DNA of 64,000 bases from Lycocorax pyrrhopterus obiensis (GCA_014706295.1 JACSVZ010000038.1:744001-808000), one strand, 5' to 3'; numbered from the stretch's first letter, positions 24,301-47,400 are shown. Notes: generated by a model from the sequence alone, not told the origin. Translations and numbers: made by a program.

Positions 24301-27300
24301 TCTTCCTTGAGCTGAGTAGGAGGAAGGGGGGAGAGATTCAGCCTTGGTCCTGCTACCAAGTCTTTGGTTTCTTTGGCGAGACGTGATGTGAAATTTGCCA
24401 CTGGGAGAGAGCTGAGCCCTGCCAGACTCACTCAGCTGCCATTGGGCCCTGGCTCTCCGGTCTGGGTCTCAGCAGGTTTTCTCCAGGCAGCACCACACCA
24501 GAGAGCCGGAAGAGTTCATGGGGGTGCAGGGCTTGCTCAGTTATCACTGAGGGGCAGAGGCAGGAGAACCCAAGTTCTGAGCCACAGTCAAGCTGTGTCC
24601 TTGTCCCAGCTGGCACCACCCAGCTGCCAAGGGACAGTGCCAAGGCAGCAGGGAAGGCTCTGCAGGCACGGTTATCCATGCTGGATCCCTTCAGCAGGTG
24701 CCTTCTGTTATCCAGGGTGGTGAAAATGGGCTGCAGGGATTCTGATGGGAGCTCAGACCAGGCAGTGCACGGCTGGGAGAGTCCCACAGGCCACCAGCCA
24801 CAGAGGTGCTCGAGCCAGCGTGGCTCGTGCTGGGACTGACTCAGGAGCACTCTCCTCAGGTGGAGGAGTTTCGGAAGAAGGATGCTGAGCGGGGGGTGAA
24901 GATCGCCCAGGTGCTGCAGGGCTTCATCAGCCGCAAGGTGGTGAAGCAGACGGTGATGACGGTGGTGTACGGGGTCACTCGCTACGGCGGCCGCCTGCAG
25001 ATAGAGAAACGCCTCAAGGAGATCGATGAATTCCCTGAGGTAGCATTCCTGTGTGTCCCCCTCCCTGGATCCTGTCACTTTCCTCTATGTCTTTGGCTGT
25101 CCCTTCGCCTGACCCGTCGCTCTGCCTCTGGTCTGTGCCAGGAGTACTTGTGGGAAGCATCTCATTACCTGGTGAAGCAGGTGTTCAACAGCATCAAGGA
25201 GATGTTCTCAGCGACTCGAGATATCCAGGTATGGAGCCTGTTGCCTCTTACCTCCACTTGTTTTTCTTCCTTGGTCCACTCACGCATAGACAAGGGCGTG
25301 CTCCATGGGGAGAGATGGTTCTCCTGGCTCCTGGCCCGGAGAGGATCCTCCTGCCCCAGCCCAAAGGTGTGGGATTGTACCAAACTCCCCAGTAGGTGCT
25401 GGACTGTCACAGTGTGTGGCAGGAGTGAGGGTGGCCTGTGCTAGGAGGGGATGGGGTCTCCCAGCTCCACACTAACTCCAGCTGCTTCCTCCCTTCTTCT
25501 GCAGAACTGGCTGACGGAGAGCGCCAAGCTCATCGCCCAGTCGGGCCGGACGGTGGAGTGGGTCACACCGCTGGGGCTCCCCATCATACAGCCCTACTAT
25601 CGCTCCAGATCCACTGTGGTGAGTGTCCAGTGTGAGGTCTCCTGGCCCACTCTCCCTGTGCCACAGTGGGTGCAGGGAAAAGATAGCTGGGCTAGAGCCC
25701 GGCAGGTTGGCATCACCGGTGGGTGAGCCTGCAGAGCAGGTAGGATCCCTGTGCACAGGCACATCCTCCAGCCTCATGGCTCCCTGCAGAGCCTGGAGTG
25801 TGTGGGTGGGCTGGTGAGGAAGCTCTGCCGCTCCGTCCCACTCAGGCAGCTGGGGCACGGGCCGTTCCCCGCTGTGAGAGCCTCCTCGGGGCTCGTGTGA
25901 CTCAGTCTCGCTGCTGTCGCCTCCCACGTGCTGCTGCGCTGACTCACAGCCCCCCAGCCCGGCTCCAGCAGCCCTTCTCGGGCCAATTCACCCTGCGAGG
26001 GCGAAGGGGTTCAGATGCCTGCCAGCACCCTCAGGAGGGAAGCTGGGCAAGGTGTCACTGGGCAGTGGCAGCTGCCGTGGTGCTGGGACACCCTGGAAAG
26101 GCACAGGCCCCTCTCCAGAAGAGTGGGGCAGTGCCCAGCCCGCTGTCCTGCCAGGCAGTGCAGGGTGACAGCTGCTCCCCTCTCTCCCCGCAGCTGAATT
26201 GTGGCATGCAGCGCTTGAGTGTGAAAAACTCCAACAGCAGCCAGTAAGTACAAAACCATGGCCTGCACTGCACCCCTGCTGACCCCAGCCTGTGCTCTGG
26301 GGACAAGGCCTTCCCATCAGGGAAGCTGTCAAGGAGTTCCAGAGCTCCCATTGTCCCCCTGAGCTGCAGAAAGCTGGAGACAGCAGCAGGGCCTTGGGGC
26401 CTTCCAGGGCATGCCCCTCACCCCCAGGGTGGGGTGGCACTGCCTCTGGTCCAGTGCTGTCATCTTTGGCCTTGAAATGCCCCAGCTCCTCTGTACCCTG
26501 CTTTGTCCTGCAGGAAACCTGACACTGTGAAGCAGAAGAACGCCTTTCCCCCCAACTTCATCCACTCTCTAGACTCCACACACATGATGCTTACAGCACT
26601 ACACTGCCTCAGGTAGGGATTGGGCAGCTGGGCTCTCACCTGGTGCTTCCCAGGCTTTGGACTCTTCTAGGAGAATGTTGCCAGGGCAAGGCATCACATG
26701 GGACCAAGGAGTCCCTGGTGGGTGGGCATTTGGGATTTCTGGCAGAGAAGGAAGAGGAGGTGGCAGGGCAGGGACAGGGAGATCCTGGGACTGGCCACCT
26801 CCCTCTGAAGACCTGCTGTGCAGGGAGTCCCCCTCCTTGTGTGCTCCCTGCTCCTGTCCCAGCCAGAGGTTCTACGTGGGGTTAGTCCATCGTTCAGAGA
26901 GGGTCTCAGCACTGCTTCATGGCACCTTTGCCTCCTCCCAGGAAGGGCCTGACCTTCGTCTCAGTCCACGATTGCTACTGGACTCACGCGCTCACTGTGG
27001 ATGTCATGAACCAGGTAAAAGTGTCCTCCTGGCTCCCTTGTGAGCAAGATCTTGCTTATCTGTGCTCTGGGCCCATGCCAGGCCTCGCCTCCCCTGGGCT
27101 TTGCTCCATAGGCTGATTGATTCACCCGGGTGAGGTGAACCTGGTATGTTTGCTGGCGGTCGCAGCTGATTTCCTGATGCCCCATCTCCTCCCACTCTGC
27201 AGGGAGCATGTGGGGGAGAATCTGTGGAAATGGGCACTAAACACAGCCCTGGCAGAGCTGGTGCCCCTGCCCTGGGTCCTCCTTGTGCTAATGAGGGTCG

Positions 27301-28628
27301 ACCTCTGCTTCACACCTCCCCGGGCTGATTTCCTTCACCCTTGTCTGGCAGCCCCCCCTTCCCACTCCTGCTGCTTCCCCTGCCCCTCACCTCTGACCTG
27401 TCACCGGGGGAAGGAGGGAAAACACCTGCTAAGCTGCACCTCGCTGTTGTCTCCCTGGGTCAGGTCTGTCGGCAGCAGTTCGTGGCTCTGCACAGCGAGA
27501 AGATTCTGCAGGATCTGTCTGAGTTCATGCTGGAGAAGTATTGCAGGTATTCCTGACCTGTTGGTTTTCCCCCCCACACCTCCCAGAGGTCATGTCCAGG
27601 TGCTCACAGGTTGTGTCACCTGCCTGGGGGTTGCTCTGGGGGGAAGCTGTCCTTCCTTCTTGCCTGACATCCAAATCACCTTCAACAGCTGCATAAAAAC
27701 CAAGGGCTCTGCACCCTCTTGCTGCAGAACCGAGGAGGGTTTGGCAGCCTTAGGGCCTGCCCTGGGCTGCTGGGGCTGGGGCTGGGCTCCTGCTCTCACT
27801 CTGGGGTGCGTGGTCTGTTTTGGAAGAGCTGAATCCTGTTGTCAGGGGCTGCACTGGGGAGCAGAGGAGGGTGTGCCTGGTTCCAGATAACCTGTGTTCA
27901 TCTGCTTCCTTCTAGTTCATCCAGCTCCAGCAGAGAGCCCATAGCCCATTGGCAGAAGAGACTGATGGAGCAGCTGTCCAATGTCCCCAGGACAGGTAGG
28001 AGCATGGGACAGGAACGTGCAGAGCTCAGGAGCATTGTGGAGACAAGGGGAATGAGATGGAGTGGCCCCCAAAACCACCAAAAGACACAAAGCCAGAGCT
28101 GTCTCCTATGATCAGGTTTCCCCTCCTGTGCTGGGCTGCAGAGCCGTGGGCCAGAGCAGTCCAGCATGTCCACATTTCCCTGTAGCATGCCTGTGAGTGG
28201 TCCCTGCCGTGCTCACTGAGTCCCTGGGATTTCCCCCAGGCTGACCCAGCTCTTCCCATCCTGCTCTTGTTCCACTCCCATCTGTTTCCAACCATGAGCA
28301 TTTGCTTGGAGATGGGAGTGAGGGACTCGGCATGGTAATTGCCAGGATCTAGATGATATACATGCAATGGGATTAAGGCAATTAGTTTAACTCCTTCTAA
28401 TCCCTCAGCCCTGTGTCTGCCAGGCCATCTGGCTCTGCCTGACCTCTCTGTGGAGTGGCCCACTGCTCCATGGGCGGCACAGTCCAGGGGCAGGGATCTT
28501 TGGTACCCTGAGGCCACTTCCCTCCCCCTTGTCCATCCCCACCATGCTCTCCTCTGACCTCTCCTTCACTCCCCTCAGGTGAATTCAACCTGAAGCAGGT
28601 GATGGATTCCACCTACTTCTTCAGCTGA
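15352..28628 (+). CDS. POLRMT: Mitochondrial RNA polymerase POLRMT (21 exons, 1226 aa)
   Basis: Coding exons: 15352-15409, 16024-16119, 16418-17055, 17357-17487, 18509-18695, 19107-19256, 19381-19548, 19881-20051, 20512-20751, 20986-21765, 22056-22178, 23840-23962, 24860-25039, 25142-25228, 25505-25618, 26194-26243, 26514-26612, 26942-27014, 27464-27546, 27916-27995 and 28579-28628. All are GT-AG, and the total matches human (1230 aa). POLRMT transcribes mtDNA and primes its replication, working with TFAM and TFB2M. The Arg-rich start followed by RSYSSAS is a matrix-targeting signal. A Lys/Ala-rich linker spans about 140-175 and PPR helices about 220-325. The T7-like catalytic domain carries motif [11 protein letters not shown] (Asp915), motif B with Lys984 and Tyr992, and motif C VHDCYW (Asp1142), equivalent to human Asp922, Lys991, Tyr999 and Asp1151. 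The C-terminus is STYFFS. The ATG at 15352 was chosen over an in-frame upstream GTG. Confidence 0.97.
21791..21825 (+). terminator. POLRMT: Pair of AATAAA signals at the start of POLRMT intron 10
   Basis: Two AATAAA hexamers (21791-21796 and 21820-21825) sit 26 and 55 bp after the exon 10 donor, in a locally A-rich stretch unlike the surrounding introns. Reading through the donor adds five codons and stops at 21781-21783. If used, they would end a short transcript that lacks the catalytic motifs. Confidence 0.35.
22179..23839 (+). other. POLRMT intron 11, longest of the gene
   Basis: This 1.66-kb intron separates the exon ending HLPVHQ-equivalent residues from the motif A exon. It is ordinary mixed-composition DNA, with no recognisable nested gene, repeat or RNA. 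Confidence 0.6.
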
Positions 28629-29267
28629 GCCCCAGCAGCCTACAGGGCCCTGGGATACCTCTGGACCTCCAGCTGTGGTGGGCACTGGCCCACGATGCTC
28701 TTCTGTCCCACATCTCATGGGGAAGGAGGTGCAGCTTCCAGTCCAGCGAGAGCCCTGCCCCGCTCTGAGGTGCTGGGCCGAACTGAGACTGTTGGAGCAG
28801 CCGGTGGGGGACAGGAGCTCTGCACTGTTTGCTGTCACTGTCTGTCCAGCACAGGGAGAGGGCACCAAGCCCCAGGGAGGGCTGCAGCTCTGGGCTGGGG
28901 GCGAAGGGGTGTGACAGTAGACAGGGTGGCTCCCCTCAGCCCTCACCCCAGTGCTGTGAGCACTACTCTTTGCCTGGCTGTTGCCTTGTCCTGGGGTGCT
29001 GTCCCTCTCTTTCCCTCTCCACCAGCAGGGCTTGGATGTGGAGAGGCAGGCAACTGACCTGGACACAGCAGGAGCCCCGGCCCTGCTCTCGGCCACAGGG
29101 CAGGTGCTGCTCTGTGCCCTGCTCCAGCTCTGGGCACTGTCCCCGCTCTCCATAGCGCAGCCTCTGCAGCTCTTGACTCTCATTTCCAGGGATGGGTTTT
29201 GCTGCTGCTCACTGGGGCTCAGGCAGGGAAAACCACTAACTTGGGGGTCAGCATGTATAATACTGTA

Positions 29268-29273
29268 AATAAA
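29268..29273 (+). terminator. POLRMT: POLRMT poly(A) signal
   Basis: This is the only clear plus-strand AATAAA downstream of the POLRMT stop, 640 bp after it, in a locally A/T-rich patch. Confidence 0.75.
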
Positions 29274-29299
29274 ATGTTTTTTGAAATACAAGATGGGAC

Positions 29300-29944
29300 C
29301 TGTGTCCTCCTTGAAGTCTTTGCCCGAAGACTGTGGGGGGCCTGGGCTCTTGCCTCGCCTTGCCAGGGGCACGGGGAGGTGGGATTGCTGCCTCCCAGCC
29401 TGGCCCTGTTCTGCTGACTGGTTGGGCTTCGGTTGCTCACTGGGGTGTCACATTCTGAAAATGCTTTTGTAGCAGAAACAGGGAATTGTGCCAGTGCAGC
29501 CATAGTGGGAACTGGACTCTCACAGAGGCCAACTGCAGCTTTTCCAGCCAGGAGCCTCCCATTCTCACTGGACTGTGGCTTCCCAGCCCTCCTCTCCACA
29601 GGGCTGGTGCTGGAGATAGTTGTCACCTCGCAACTGGAGCTGTGTTTGGCCCAGTTCTTGGCTGTGCCCTATAACCACAGGCTCACAGTCAGCCTGCACC
29701 CAGCTTCTTCCTGGCTGCTGCTGGAGCGAGGGGAAAGCTGCTGGCAGAGGCTTTTCACCTTGTGGCTTTCCTGGCAAGGGAGGCAGCTCTTCAAAGGACA
29801 AAGCTGCATCCTGCAGCCCGAGCTGGGGCCGTGCCCAGTGTTCCGGCTCCCGGGGCCGGGCACAAGGAGCGGGAGGCGCGGCGGGGAGGGACGGTGGCGA
29901 AGAAGCAGAGCCGGAGTCGTGCGTAGCTCTGGCAGCTGCTGACG
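29300..29944. other. Tail-to-tail gap between POLRMT and HCN2
   Basis: About 0.65 kb of non-coding DNA separates the two inferred poly(A) signals of the convergent genes. No feature was recognised. Confidence 0.6.
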
Positions 29945-29950
29945 TTTATT
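29945..29950 (-). terminator. HCN2: HCN2 poly(A) signal
   Basis: On the minus strand this reads AATAAA (+ strand TTTATT), 927 bp downstream of the HCN2 stop. A downstream G/T-rich region on the minus strand would serve as a cleavage-factor element. It implies a 3' UTR of about 0.95 kb. Confidence 0.7.
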
Positions 29951-30096
29951 GCACAGGATGGGCTGAATGGGAAGGTGGACGCTTGGAGTGGGGCCCTGTC
30001 CCTCCGGCTGCTCGGCCGCAGGGTGCCGGGGCTGGCACGGGCCCCGCGCTCGCGGTACATTCAGTGTGGAAGGCTCCAGAGTGCGAGGCAGCGAGG

Positions 30097-30168
30097 CACA
30101 CGTGCACACACACACACACACACACACCTGCACACGCACCCACACACGCACACACAACACACACACAG
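30097..30168 (-). repeat. CA/TG microsatellite in HCN2 3' UTR
   Basis: About 70 bp of interrupted CA dinucleotides on the + strand become (UG)n in the HCN2 mRNA. The longest pure run is about 11 units around 30105-30127. Confidence 0.85.
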
Positions 30169-30876
30169 GCACCTGGTACGCTCGGTGGGTGCCTTCCCCA
30201 GCCCCAGGGCTCGGGCTCCAGCGCCTGCCTCCGTCCTAGCGCTGCCTACGGGGACATGGGGCCGTGCTCACCCCCAGCCCCGGAGTGGGGGACAGTGTGT
30301 TCGTGGGTGCTTACAAGCCTCAGGGCGACCATCCCTCAGACCCCTCCCAACTTACCTCCAGTCCTGGACCGTCACCCCTCGCCTTGGGTCTGTGGGAGGG
30401 GCGCAGGGACACGCGCGGCGCCGGGGCTGCGCCGACAGCCCCGGGGAGGTGTCCTGCGGGTCACACATAGGGATGTGTTCAGGTCATAGATATCATACAC
30501 AGAGTTGGTCATGGCGAGGATGCAGCTGTGGCTTCTATGGGCAGCCGGGGAGGCCAGGGGGCAGCGGGGCTTCGCCGCGGGGAGTGGGCGACAGGGTCAG
30601 ACTTTGGTCGGAGACGACACACCCGGGGGCTCAGCCCAGTGACCCCGCGGTGGCGGGGAGGGGCGGGCACAGCAGCCCCAGGCCCACCCTCGCAGCTGCC
30701 CCGCTCTGCAGCGGGTGGCAGGAGGGACCGGGGAGCGGGGCTGGCGCCGTGGCGGGGGGCGGCAGCCAGTGGTGCGGCCGTGGCCCTCACCCGGCGGCGC
30801 GGGGTGGACACGAGGTGAGATGGGGCTCCCCGCCGCCGCCCCTCCGGCGCGCGTGTCCCCGTGCCTGGCGCGGAGG

Positions 30877-41110
<10,234 letters not shown>

Positions 41111-41960
41111 CCTGCCGCCGCTGCCGCCGCTGCCGCCGCCGAGGCCACCGGCGGCCGAGTGGCGCCCGCCGCCGCGGCGGGGGCGGGCCGGGGCGGGCTG
41201 GGGGCGGGCGGCGGGGCTGGGCCGGGGGCCGGGCGGCTCCGCAGCTCCCCCCGCCGGCGCAGCCCTCGCCGGTGGGACCGGCTACCGGGACCGGCCACCG
41301 GGATGGGCCATCCACCTTCCGCCCCGACGGCCCCGGATTCCGGCAGCGCAGTCCCCGCTGTGGTGTGGTGCGGGGCCGGCCGCTCTCCCCGCGGGGCTCC
41401 GCCGCCGTCAGCCCATCCGCCTCGCCGCGGAGGGAGCACTGCCTACCCCCGGGCCGGGGATGGACCCCATCGCCTCGCCAGGTACGGGAGCTTTGCCCTC
41501 CCACCGCCCCAGGGACCCACCGCTGCAGCGCTGAGCCCTCTCTGAACCGAGCTGGCGGCAGGAGGAATCCCTCGAGGTGTAGCCGGGGATGGAGACGATG
41601 GAGACCCCGGACCGGCGCCCCAGGACAGGGCCAGCACCCGAAGTTGGACACCGGACACCCGCCAGCGGGGCCGATGCTCTGGGAACAGGGCATCGGGACC
41701 GGCACCTCCTGCCCTCTGCCCCGGGAACGGCATCGCCGGTTGCGGCTCGCCCGGGCTGCGAGGTGTCGGGGATGGCCGGAGTGAGCAGCCCGGGTGAGCC
41801 CCGAGCCTCCCTGTGCAGCCCGAGCCCGTCGGGTCACGGAGCCGCGTGGGCAGCGCGGCCGCGGCGGTGGCACCACCTGGTGCCACGGGACAGAACCGCA
41901 CCCGGAGCGCGTCCCGCGGCCGCGGCGGGGCCAGCGCCGTGCCCGGGGCGGGGACCAAGA
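41111..41960 (-). promoter_or_regulatory. HCN2: HCN2 CpG-island promoter region
   Basis: The CpG island covering exon 1 (from about 40,380) continues upstream of the HCN2 start to about 41,960. It has abundant GC boxes (for example around 41,170-41,215) and no TATA box. A 20-bp inverted repeat lies at 41867-41886. Several long frames on both strands come from composition alone. The transcription start cannot be placed. Confidence 0.55.
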
Positions 41961-43435
41961 GCCGCGGGCCCTGCACTGAGCCCCACAGCAGGAGACACCC
42001 CAAAAGCCGCGCTGCAGACCACAGCGGCCTCGTTTTGCAATGTCACGCCCCGGGCTTGGCACGGCTGCCTCCAAGAGCAGCCCATTTCTCCAAACCATTC
42101 CCGGGGCACAGCGCTGCAGCCCCTCAGCTGCCCCCAGCCCATGGAAACATTGATTCAGCTTAACCTGAAGGCGAGGCTGGAGATGCCGGAGCCAAGAAGT
42201 GAGGCAGCAGCTCAGGGCTCAACCCGAGGCGTCGGGAAGCAGGGGCTGAGCAGGGTCCCCGTGGCGCCCAGAGCATCCCCTCTCTCTGTGGAACAGAATG
42301 GGGCACCACACCAGGGACCTGTTTGTGCCATCCCTGCCCAAGGCTCGATGTGGCAGCCTCTGGGCCATGGCAGAGCTGTGCCACAGCTCACCAGGGCAGC
42401 ACGATGCCACTCCATCCCCTGGCCAGCTCCCGGGGCTGTTGTTCCCCTGTCCCTCCCCAGCCAAAAGGCACAAGTGGTGCTTTGTGCTCTGGCCCAGCAC
42501 AGCGTCAGACAAGACCCATAATCCTCATCAATGAAATTAAGACATGCATTGATTTTTCACCAGGATGGCACAAGGCTGGGGCTGTGAGAGCCTTGTGTAA
42601 CCCATTTACATGGCACAGCCACACTGCCTGCACCGTGATGGCACAGCACGGCAGAGGCACAGGCAGGAGGGACCCAGCCACCCACGGCACCAGGCTGCCA
42701 GCACTGGCACCAGACCTGCCACCACCTCTCTGGGCACAGGGTGGGCACCACAGCCACACTCCCCCATTGTCCTATTCCAGGCAGGGACAAGTCTCTGGCT
42801 ACAGAGCAAGGCCGTGGTTCAGTCACTTGCCAAGGAGCAGAGCAGGCAGGGGCACCTTAGGCCAGCTGGGAGCACAGGATAGCTTCTCTTCAGCCCATGG
42901 CCTCTGCTGCCTGTCCAGGGGCAGCGATGCTGGCAGAAGGCCCCTGAGCTCAGGGCTGCCAGCAGAGAAGGGACTCCCCACCAGATCCTGTCCTGGCCCC
43001 AGAGCCCTGCTCTGTGCACAAAGGTCTCTCACACCTTTGCTCTCTCCTGCTGCAAAGGGCAGGAAAAAAAACAAACCTAGAAAACCTGCTTAGAGAAGCA
43101 CGAGACACACAAACAGCAGGGGCTGGGAGGGCTCCTCAAGGCTGGGGCTGATCCTTGACCCCACAGGCACAAGACCTGAGGAAGCGTGGAGGGGGGTAAG
43201 GTGAGACTGTCCCACACAGGCAAGTGTGCCCCAGGGCCCCACACTCCTCCAGGCTCTGCAGAGCAGGGAACACCCCTCCCTCTCCCTCCATGAAGGCTTT
43301 TACACCCGTCGAGCTGCATCTCCTCAGCAATTAGAGGGCAGCCAGAGCTGGCACCAAACCGAGACACAGCATCGTGGTCTGAAGCCAGAGGATCAGGCGG
43401 CCCAGAGGGAAGAGACCAGAGTCCAGAGGTGGAAA
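41961..43435. other. Intergenic DNA between HCN2 5' and BSG 3' ends
   Basis: About 1.5 kb of C-rich non-coding sequence lies between the HCN2 CpG island and the end of the basigin transcript. No exon, RNA gene or transposon was recognised. Confidence 0.55.
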
Positions 43436-43453
43436 AAAGAGAGAGGAATCATC

Positions 43454-43459
43454 TTTATT
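43454..43459 (-). terminator. BSG: BSG poly(A) signal
   Basis: AATAAA on the minus strand (+ TTTATT) lies 965 bp past the BSG stop, giving a 3' UTR of about 1 kb. The proximal part of that UTR (about 44,040-44,220) is A/T-rich and may be conserved. Confidence 0.75.
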
Positions 43460-44423
43460 TGTGAAGTGTTAACAGATGGAACAGTTCAATGCTACCCAGC
43501 AGTAAAGGTGTTAGACTCCCCTGAGCACTTGTCTGCTCACAGGCCCCCCATGTCACGCACACACCGCGATGGCTCAAGCACAAGCACAAGCACACGCTGT
43601 TAAAACCTTAAAACCACCCCCAGCCCCGGCTCACCCTGCCCCCTTGCCCACTGCAGAGACACGAACAACCCATGGAATAAGTTACAGCAATCATTTAGCC
43701 AGCGTCCAGCTCCTGGGCTGCCTGCTTTGGAGTAACCAAGAACAGCTCAGCAGGAGCTGATTGGGAATCTGCCTGACAGGGACATGCCAGGAACATGCCC
43801 TTTGCCAGGGAAAGGTGCAGTCTTGCTCCTGGTGATGCACTGGGAAAGACACAGAACCCTCTTCCTGAACCCTCTGGTCAGATCAGGTCGTCTCCCAACA
43901 GCCACCAAAGCAGCTCTTCCCTCACCCCCACAAGCAGGTGGGACACAGCTGCACTCCCACCCCCCCCTCCCCACTCTGTACCAACATGAAATAACCTAGG
44001 ACAGAGACAGCCAGAGACCTAGACTACCAGGAACAAAGGATTTACATTTACAGGTAGAAAAACCCTCCCACGACTCTTTAAAAAAAAAAAAAGTGTATTT
44101 TATACTCTACAACTTAAGTTTCTTTAGAAAGTGAAGTAACTGAATCGCAAGGATGCACTAGAATATTCCATGGTGCTATTTTAACCAAAAAATTAGAAGA
44201 AAACAAAAATTGTCCAGACGAGTTCTTCATCTACACATCACCTGGCAGGAGAGAAAGAAAAACCAGTTAGAAAAACCCTGTTGCACCAGTACTGGGCTAG
44301 AAGGGGCTGGTGGAGCCCATCCTGGGCCAGAAGAGCCTCTGGTTTCTCCCAGAGACCCTCAGCAGGCTCAGACACTGCAGCTCTTGCTCTGGGCTCTGCC
44401 CTGGCACTCACCTGGCCCCGCTC

Positions 44424-47400
44424 TTAGTTCGCATTTCTCTGGCGGACGTTCTTGTCCTTGTGGTTTGTGGCATTGCTCTTCCTGGGAAGGGAGAAGGGGC
44501 GTGAGGAAAGGGAGAGCAGAAAGTTCCCCCACCACCACCCTCACCCATTAATGTCATCCAGGTCCAAGCAGAGGGTGAAGATCAGGCAGGAGATCAGATC
44601 CCAGAGCAGTGTGAGGCACCAGTGCCACACCAGGTGCCACCCCCAGGCATGTGTGGTTTACACATGGGGACATTAAATGAACCATGGGGGGACATCTCCC
44701 CCTCCCAGCACACTGAGTATTACCCCACACCAGCCAGCTTTTATCTTCAGAGCAGATTCCCTGGCTGGATGGGATCTGCCAGCACAAATCTGGCTAAATA
44801 GGAAGGGGCAAGGTACTCACAGTGGTGCAGAGCCTCCATCATCATCTTCACGTTCAGGAGAGCACAGAAAGAAAAAACAAAATACAGTCAGGGAAGAGGA
44901 CATTCAGAGTGACCTCTGCCTCCCCATAAAGCAGTGGGAACTGCATTCCAGGCAGCCATTCCACCACCAGTTAAAACTGGGGAGGGTAGAGCTCCTCCGG
45001 TGAGATTGGCTGCCCTGATCCATCCCCTGTGCTCGCCCCCACAGCACCAGGACTTGGGACGGCTCCCAGATCCCAGCGTACTCACAGCAGGTAAAGGGGA
45101 AGCCAAACAGGATGTTTCAGGAATGGGGCTTTAAGCAGCAGCAGCAGGAAGCCCTTCTCCCTCCCCATGAGTTGTGATATCAAAACAAACACTGCACTCC
45201 ACGTTCTGAGCAGCACAGCTAAGGAAACACCTCTGCCAACACGTGCCAAGCCCTGCGGCCTTTCACCAGCTCCCTGAGATCTGCCACCTCCCAACAGGAG
45301 GCTCCCAGTTGTCTCCTTTGCTTCCCCCCATCACCTCTTCTCCAGCCCTGGCTCCCCTCGAGTCCCACGCTCCAGGCACTGGGGCTGCCCTGGGCACCAG
45401 GATCTGCTCACAGCTGGTGAGAGGACGGAGGCAGACACATGGCTGGAACTACCTTCTACTTACCATGTGAGGTGGCACGCAGCAGCAGAGAAAGGAAGAG
45501 TGGATAGGTAACACCAGCAAGGATATCACCCCAAAGACAGGCCAGACTGTCCCCACCCCATGTCAGGTGACAGGAGTGTCCGGTTCACAGAAAGCACTGA
45601 GGGGAACTGGGTCAGACAGGCCTCACTGTCACCTTTCAGGAGGGGCAAAGCTACAGAGACTTTGGGGCAGAGAGAACCGCTTTATCCCAGGGAAGTGTAA
45701 AGCCGTGTGTGTTTACCAAAGGGGTGTGATGCTGTATCCTCATCCAGGAGCACTTGGGAACTTGAGCTCCTCTGGCCAAGGGCAGACATTCACCTGTCTG
45801 TCAAAGCATCTGCTACAGCTCTGGCAGGTCAGCACCCCGCAGACCTGGACTGGACTGATGCCATCACAAACCAGATCACACCACAGTGTTTTTGCTGGAA
45901 GGTGCAGCCACAACATCCTTAAGACAGCACCTGCCTTCCAGCCAGGGGTGTCAGAGGGCAAAACATCTGCCTGTGAAACTGCCTCGAGTGGAATTCCGAG
46001 CCCTGCAGTCAGGGGAGGGATCTGACCTTTAGCCCCTCTGCTGCACCTCTCCTGAGCCTGCTCCCTTCCCTCGCAGGGGGCCAGGGGCCCTGCAGGATCC
46101 CGGGCAGGAAGGATACAGAGCATTCACACCGCATTGTTAACGGGATCAGATAAAGGAGGCCGTGAGCTGACACAATGCAGATCCTCACCGATAAGGAAAG
46201 GGAGGAGCTGGTGCTTCCAGAAGAGATTAAAGATAGTACCGGGTCTTTGAGATCCAGGATGTGTGGATTTGATGACCCAAAACATCCTGAACTGAACACA
46301 AGTTAAGCTAAGCCTGGTCTTACAGAGCCACTGACACAGTCCCTCCCAGTTCTGCAGCACCACAAAAGCTCTGGTACTTATTTACAAACCACCTTGTCCA
46401 GAGTGGGAGCTGCCAAAGCAAATCCAGCCCCGCAGACACTCATGGGCAGCACTTGAGCACAGAGCAGAGGAACTGGTGAGGCAAAGGGTCAGGCTGACCT
46501 GCACAGAATCCTCTCTTGCTCCAGATCTCACTGCAGGACTGTGAGACAGCGCAATTACAGGCAGCTTCACGGCTGAAGCGGCATGGTACAGACTGATTTC
46601 TCAAGTACCCTCAAACCACCCCTCCTCTGAGAAAGGGACCTCAGAACTCCCTACAAGCCCATCCTGCCTGCAACCTTCAAGTTACTTGATCTCCTCGGAA
46701 AGATTCAAACCCAGGTGCCTCTTACCGTCAGGAACCTCATCTGGCTTCCTCCTCTTCTCATAGATGAAGATGATGGTGACGAGAACGAGGACTTCTGCCA
46801 CGATGCCCAGGAAGGGCCAGAGCGCTGCCAGGCGGCTGCGGACGCGCAGGTTCACCATGGCATCCCCGGTGCCGTAGGAGTTGGTGCCGTTGCAGAAGTA
46901 GTCGCCTGTGTCCTGCTCAATATCCAGTTTAAGGATGCGTAGCTCTGTCTTGTTGCCACTGGACTTGATGATGTATCGCCCAGAGGCGTTCTCGAGGAGC
47001 TGGAGGGGGCAGGAGGAAGAAGAGGGGTCTCAGGGCAGTGTTGACTGACCACCACAGAAATCCTCCTTCCCGGGAGAGCTGAGCTTTGCAACAACTCCGG
47101 TGGCACAAGAACTGGGCAGCAGGGTAGGCAGGAGGGGAGAAGGAGGAAACTACAGCACTCACCCCGTGGCCGCTTTTGTACCAGGACCAAGTGGTGACGG
47201 CAGGGAAAGAGGGATTCTTGCAGGTCAGCACACCCGTGTCCCCCTCGTTCCCATGCTCGGACTTCTTGTAGGCCACCACCTGGGGGGAAACTAGGCAAGA
47301 GGAAAACAAAAAAATTTCGGACATCTCGTTATAGAAATCACAGCTTTGTGGTTCCTGCAGCCCACCTCACCAAAATTAGCTTCCCCAAAACCTCAGTCAG

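Noticed and set aside
30097..30168. CRISPR-like short repeats
   Set aside because: The units are dinucleotide microsatellite, with no unique spacers, and the window is vertebrate nuclear DNA.
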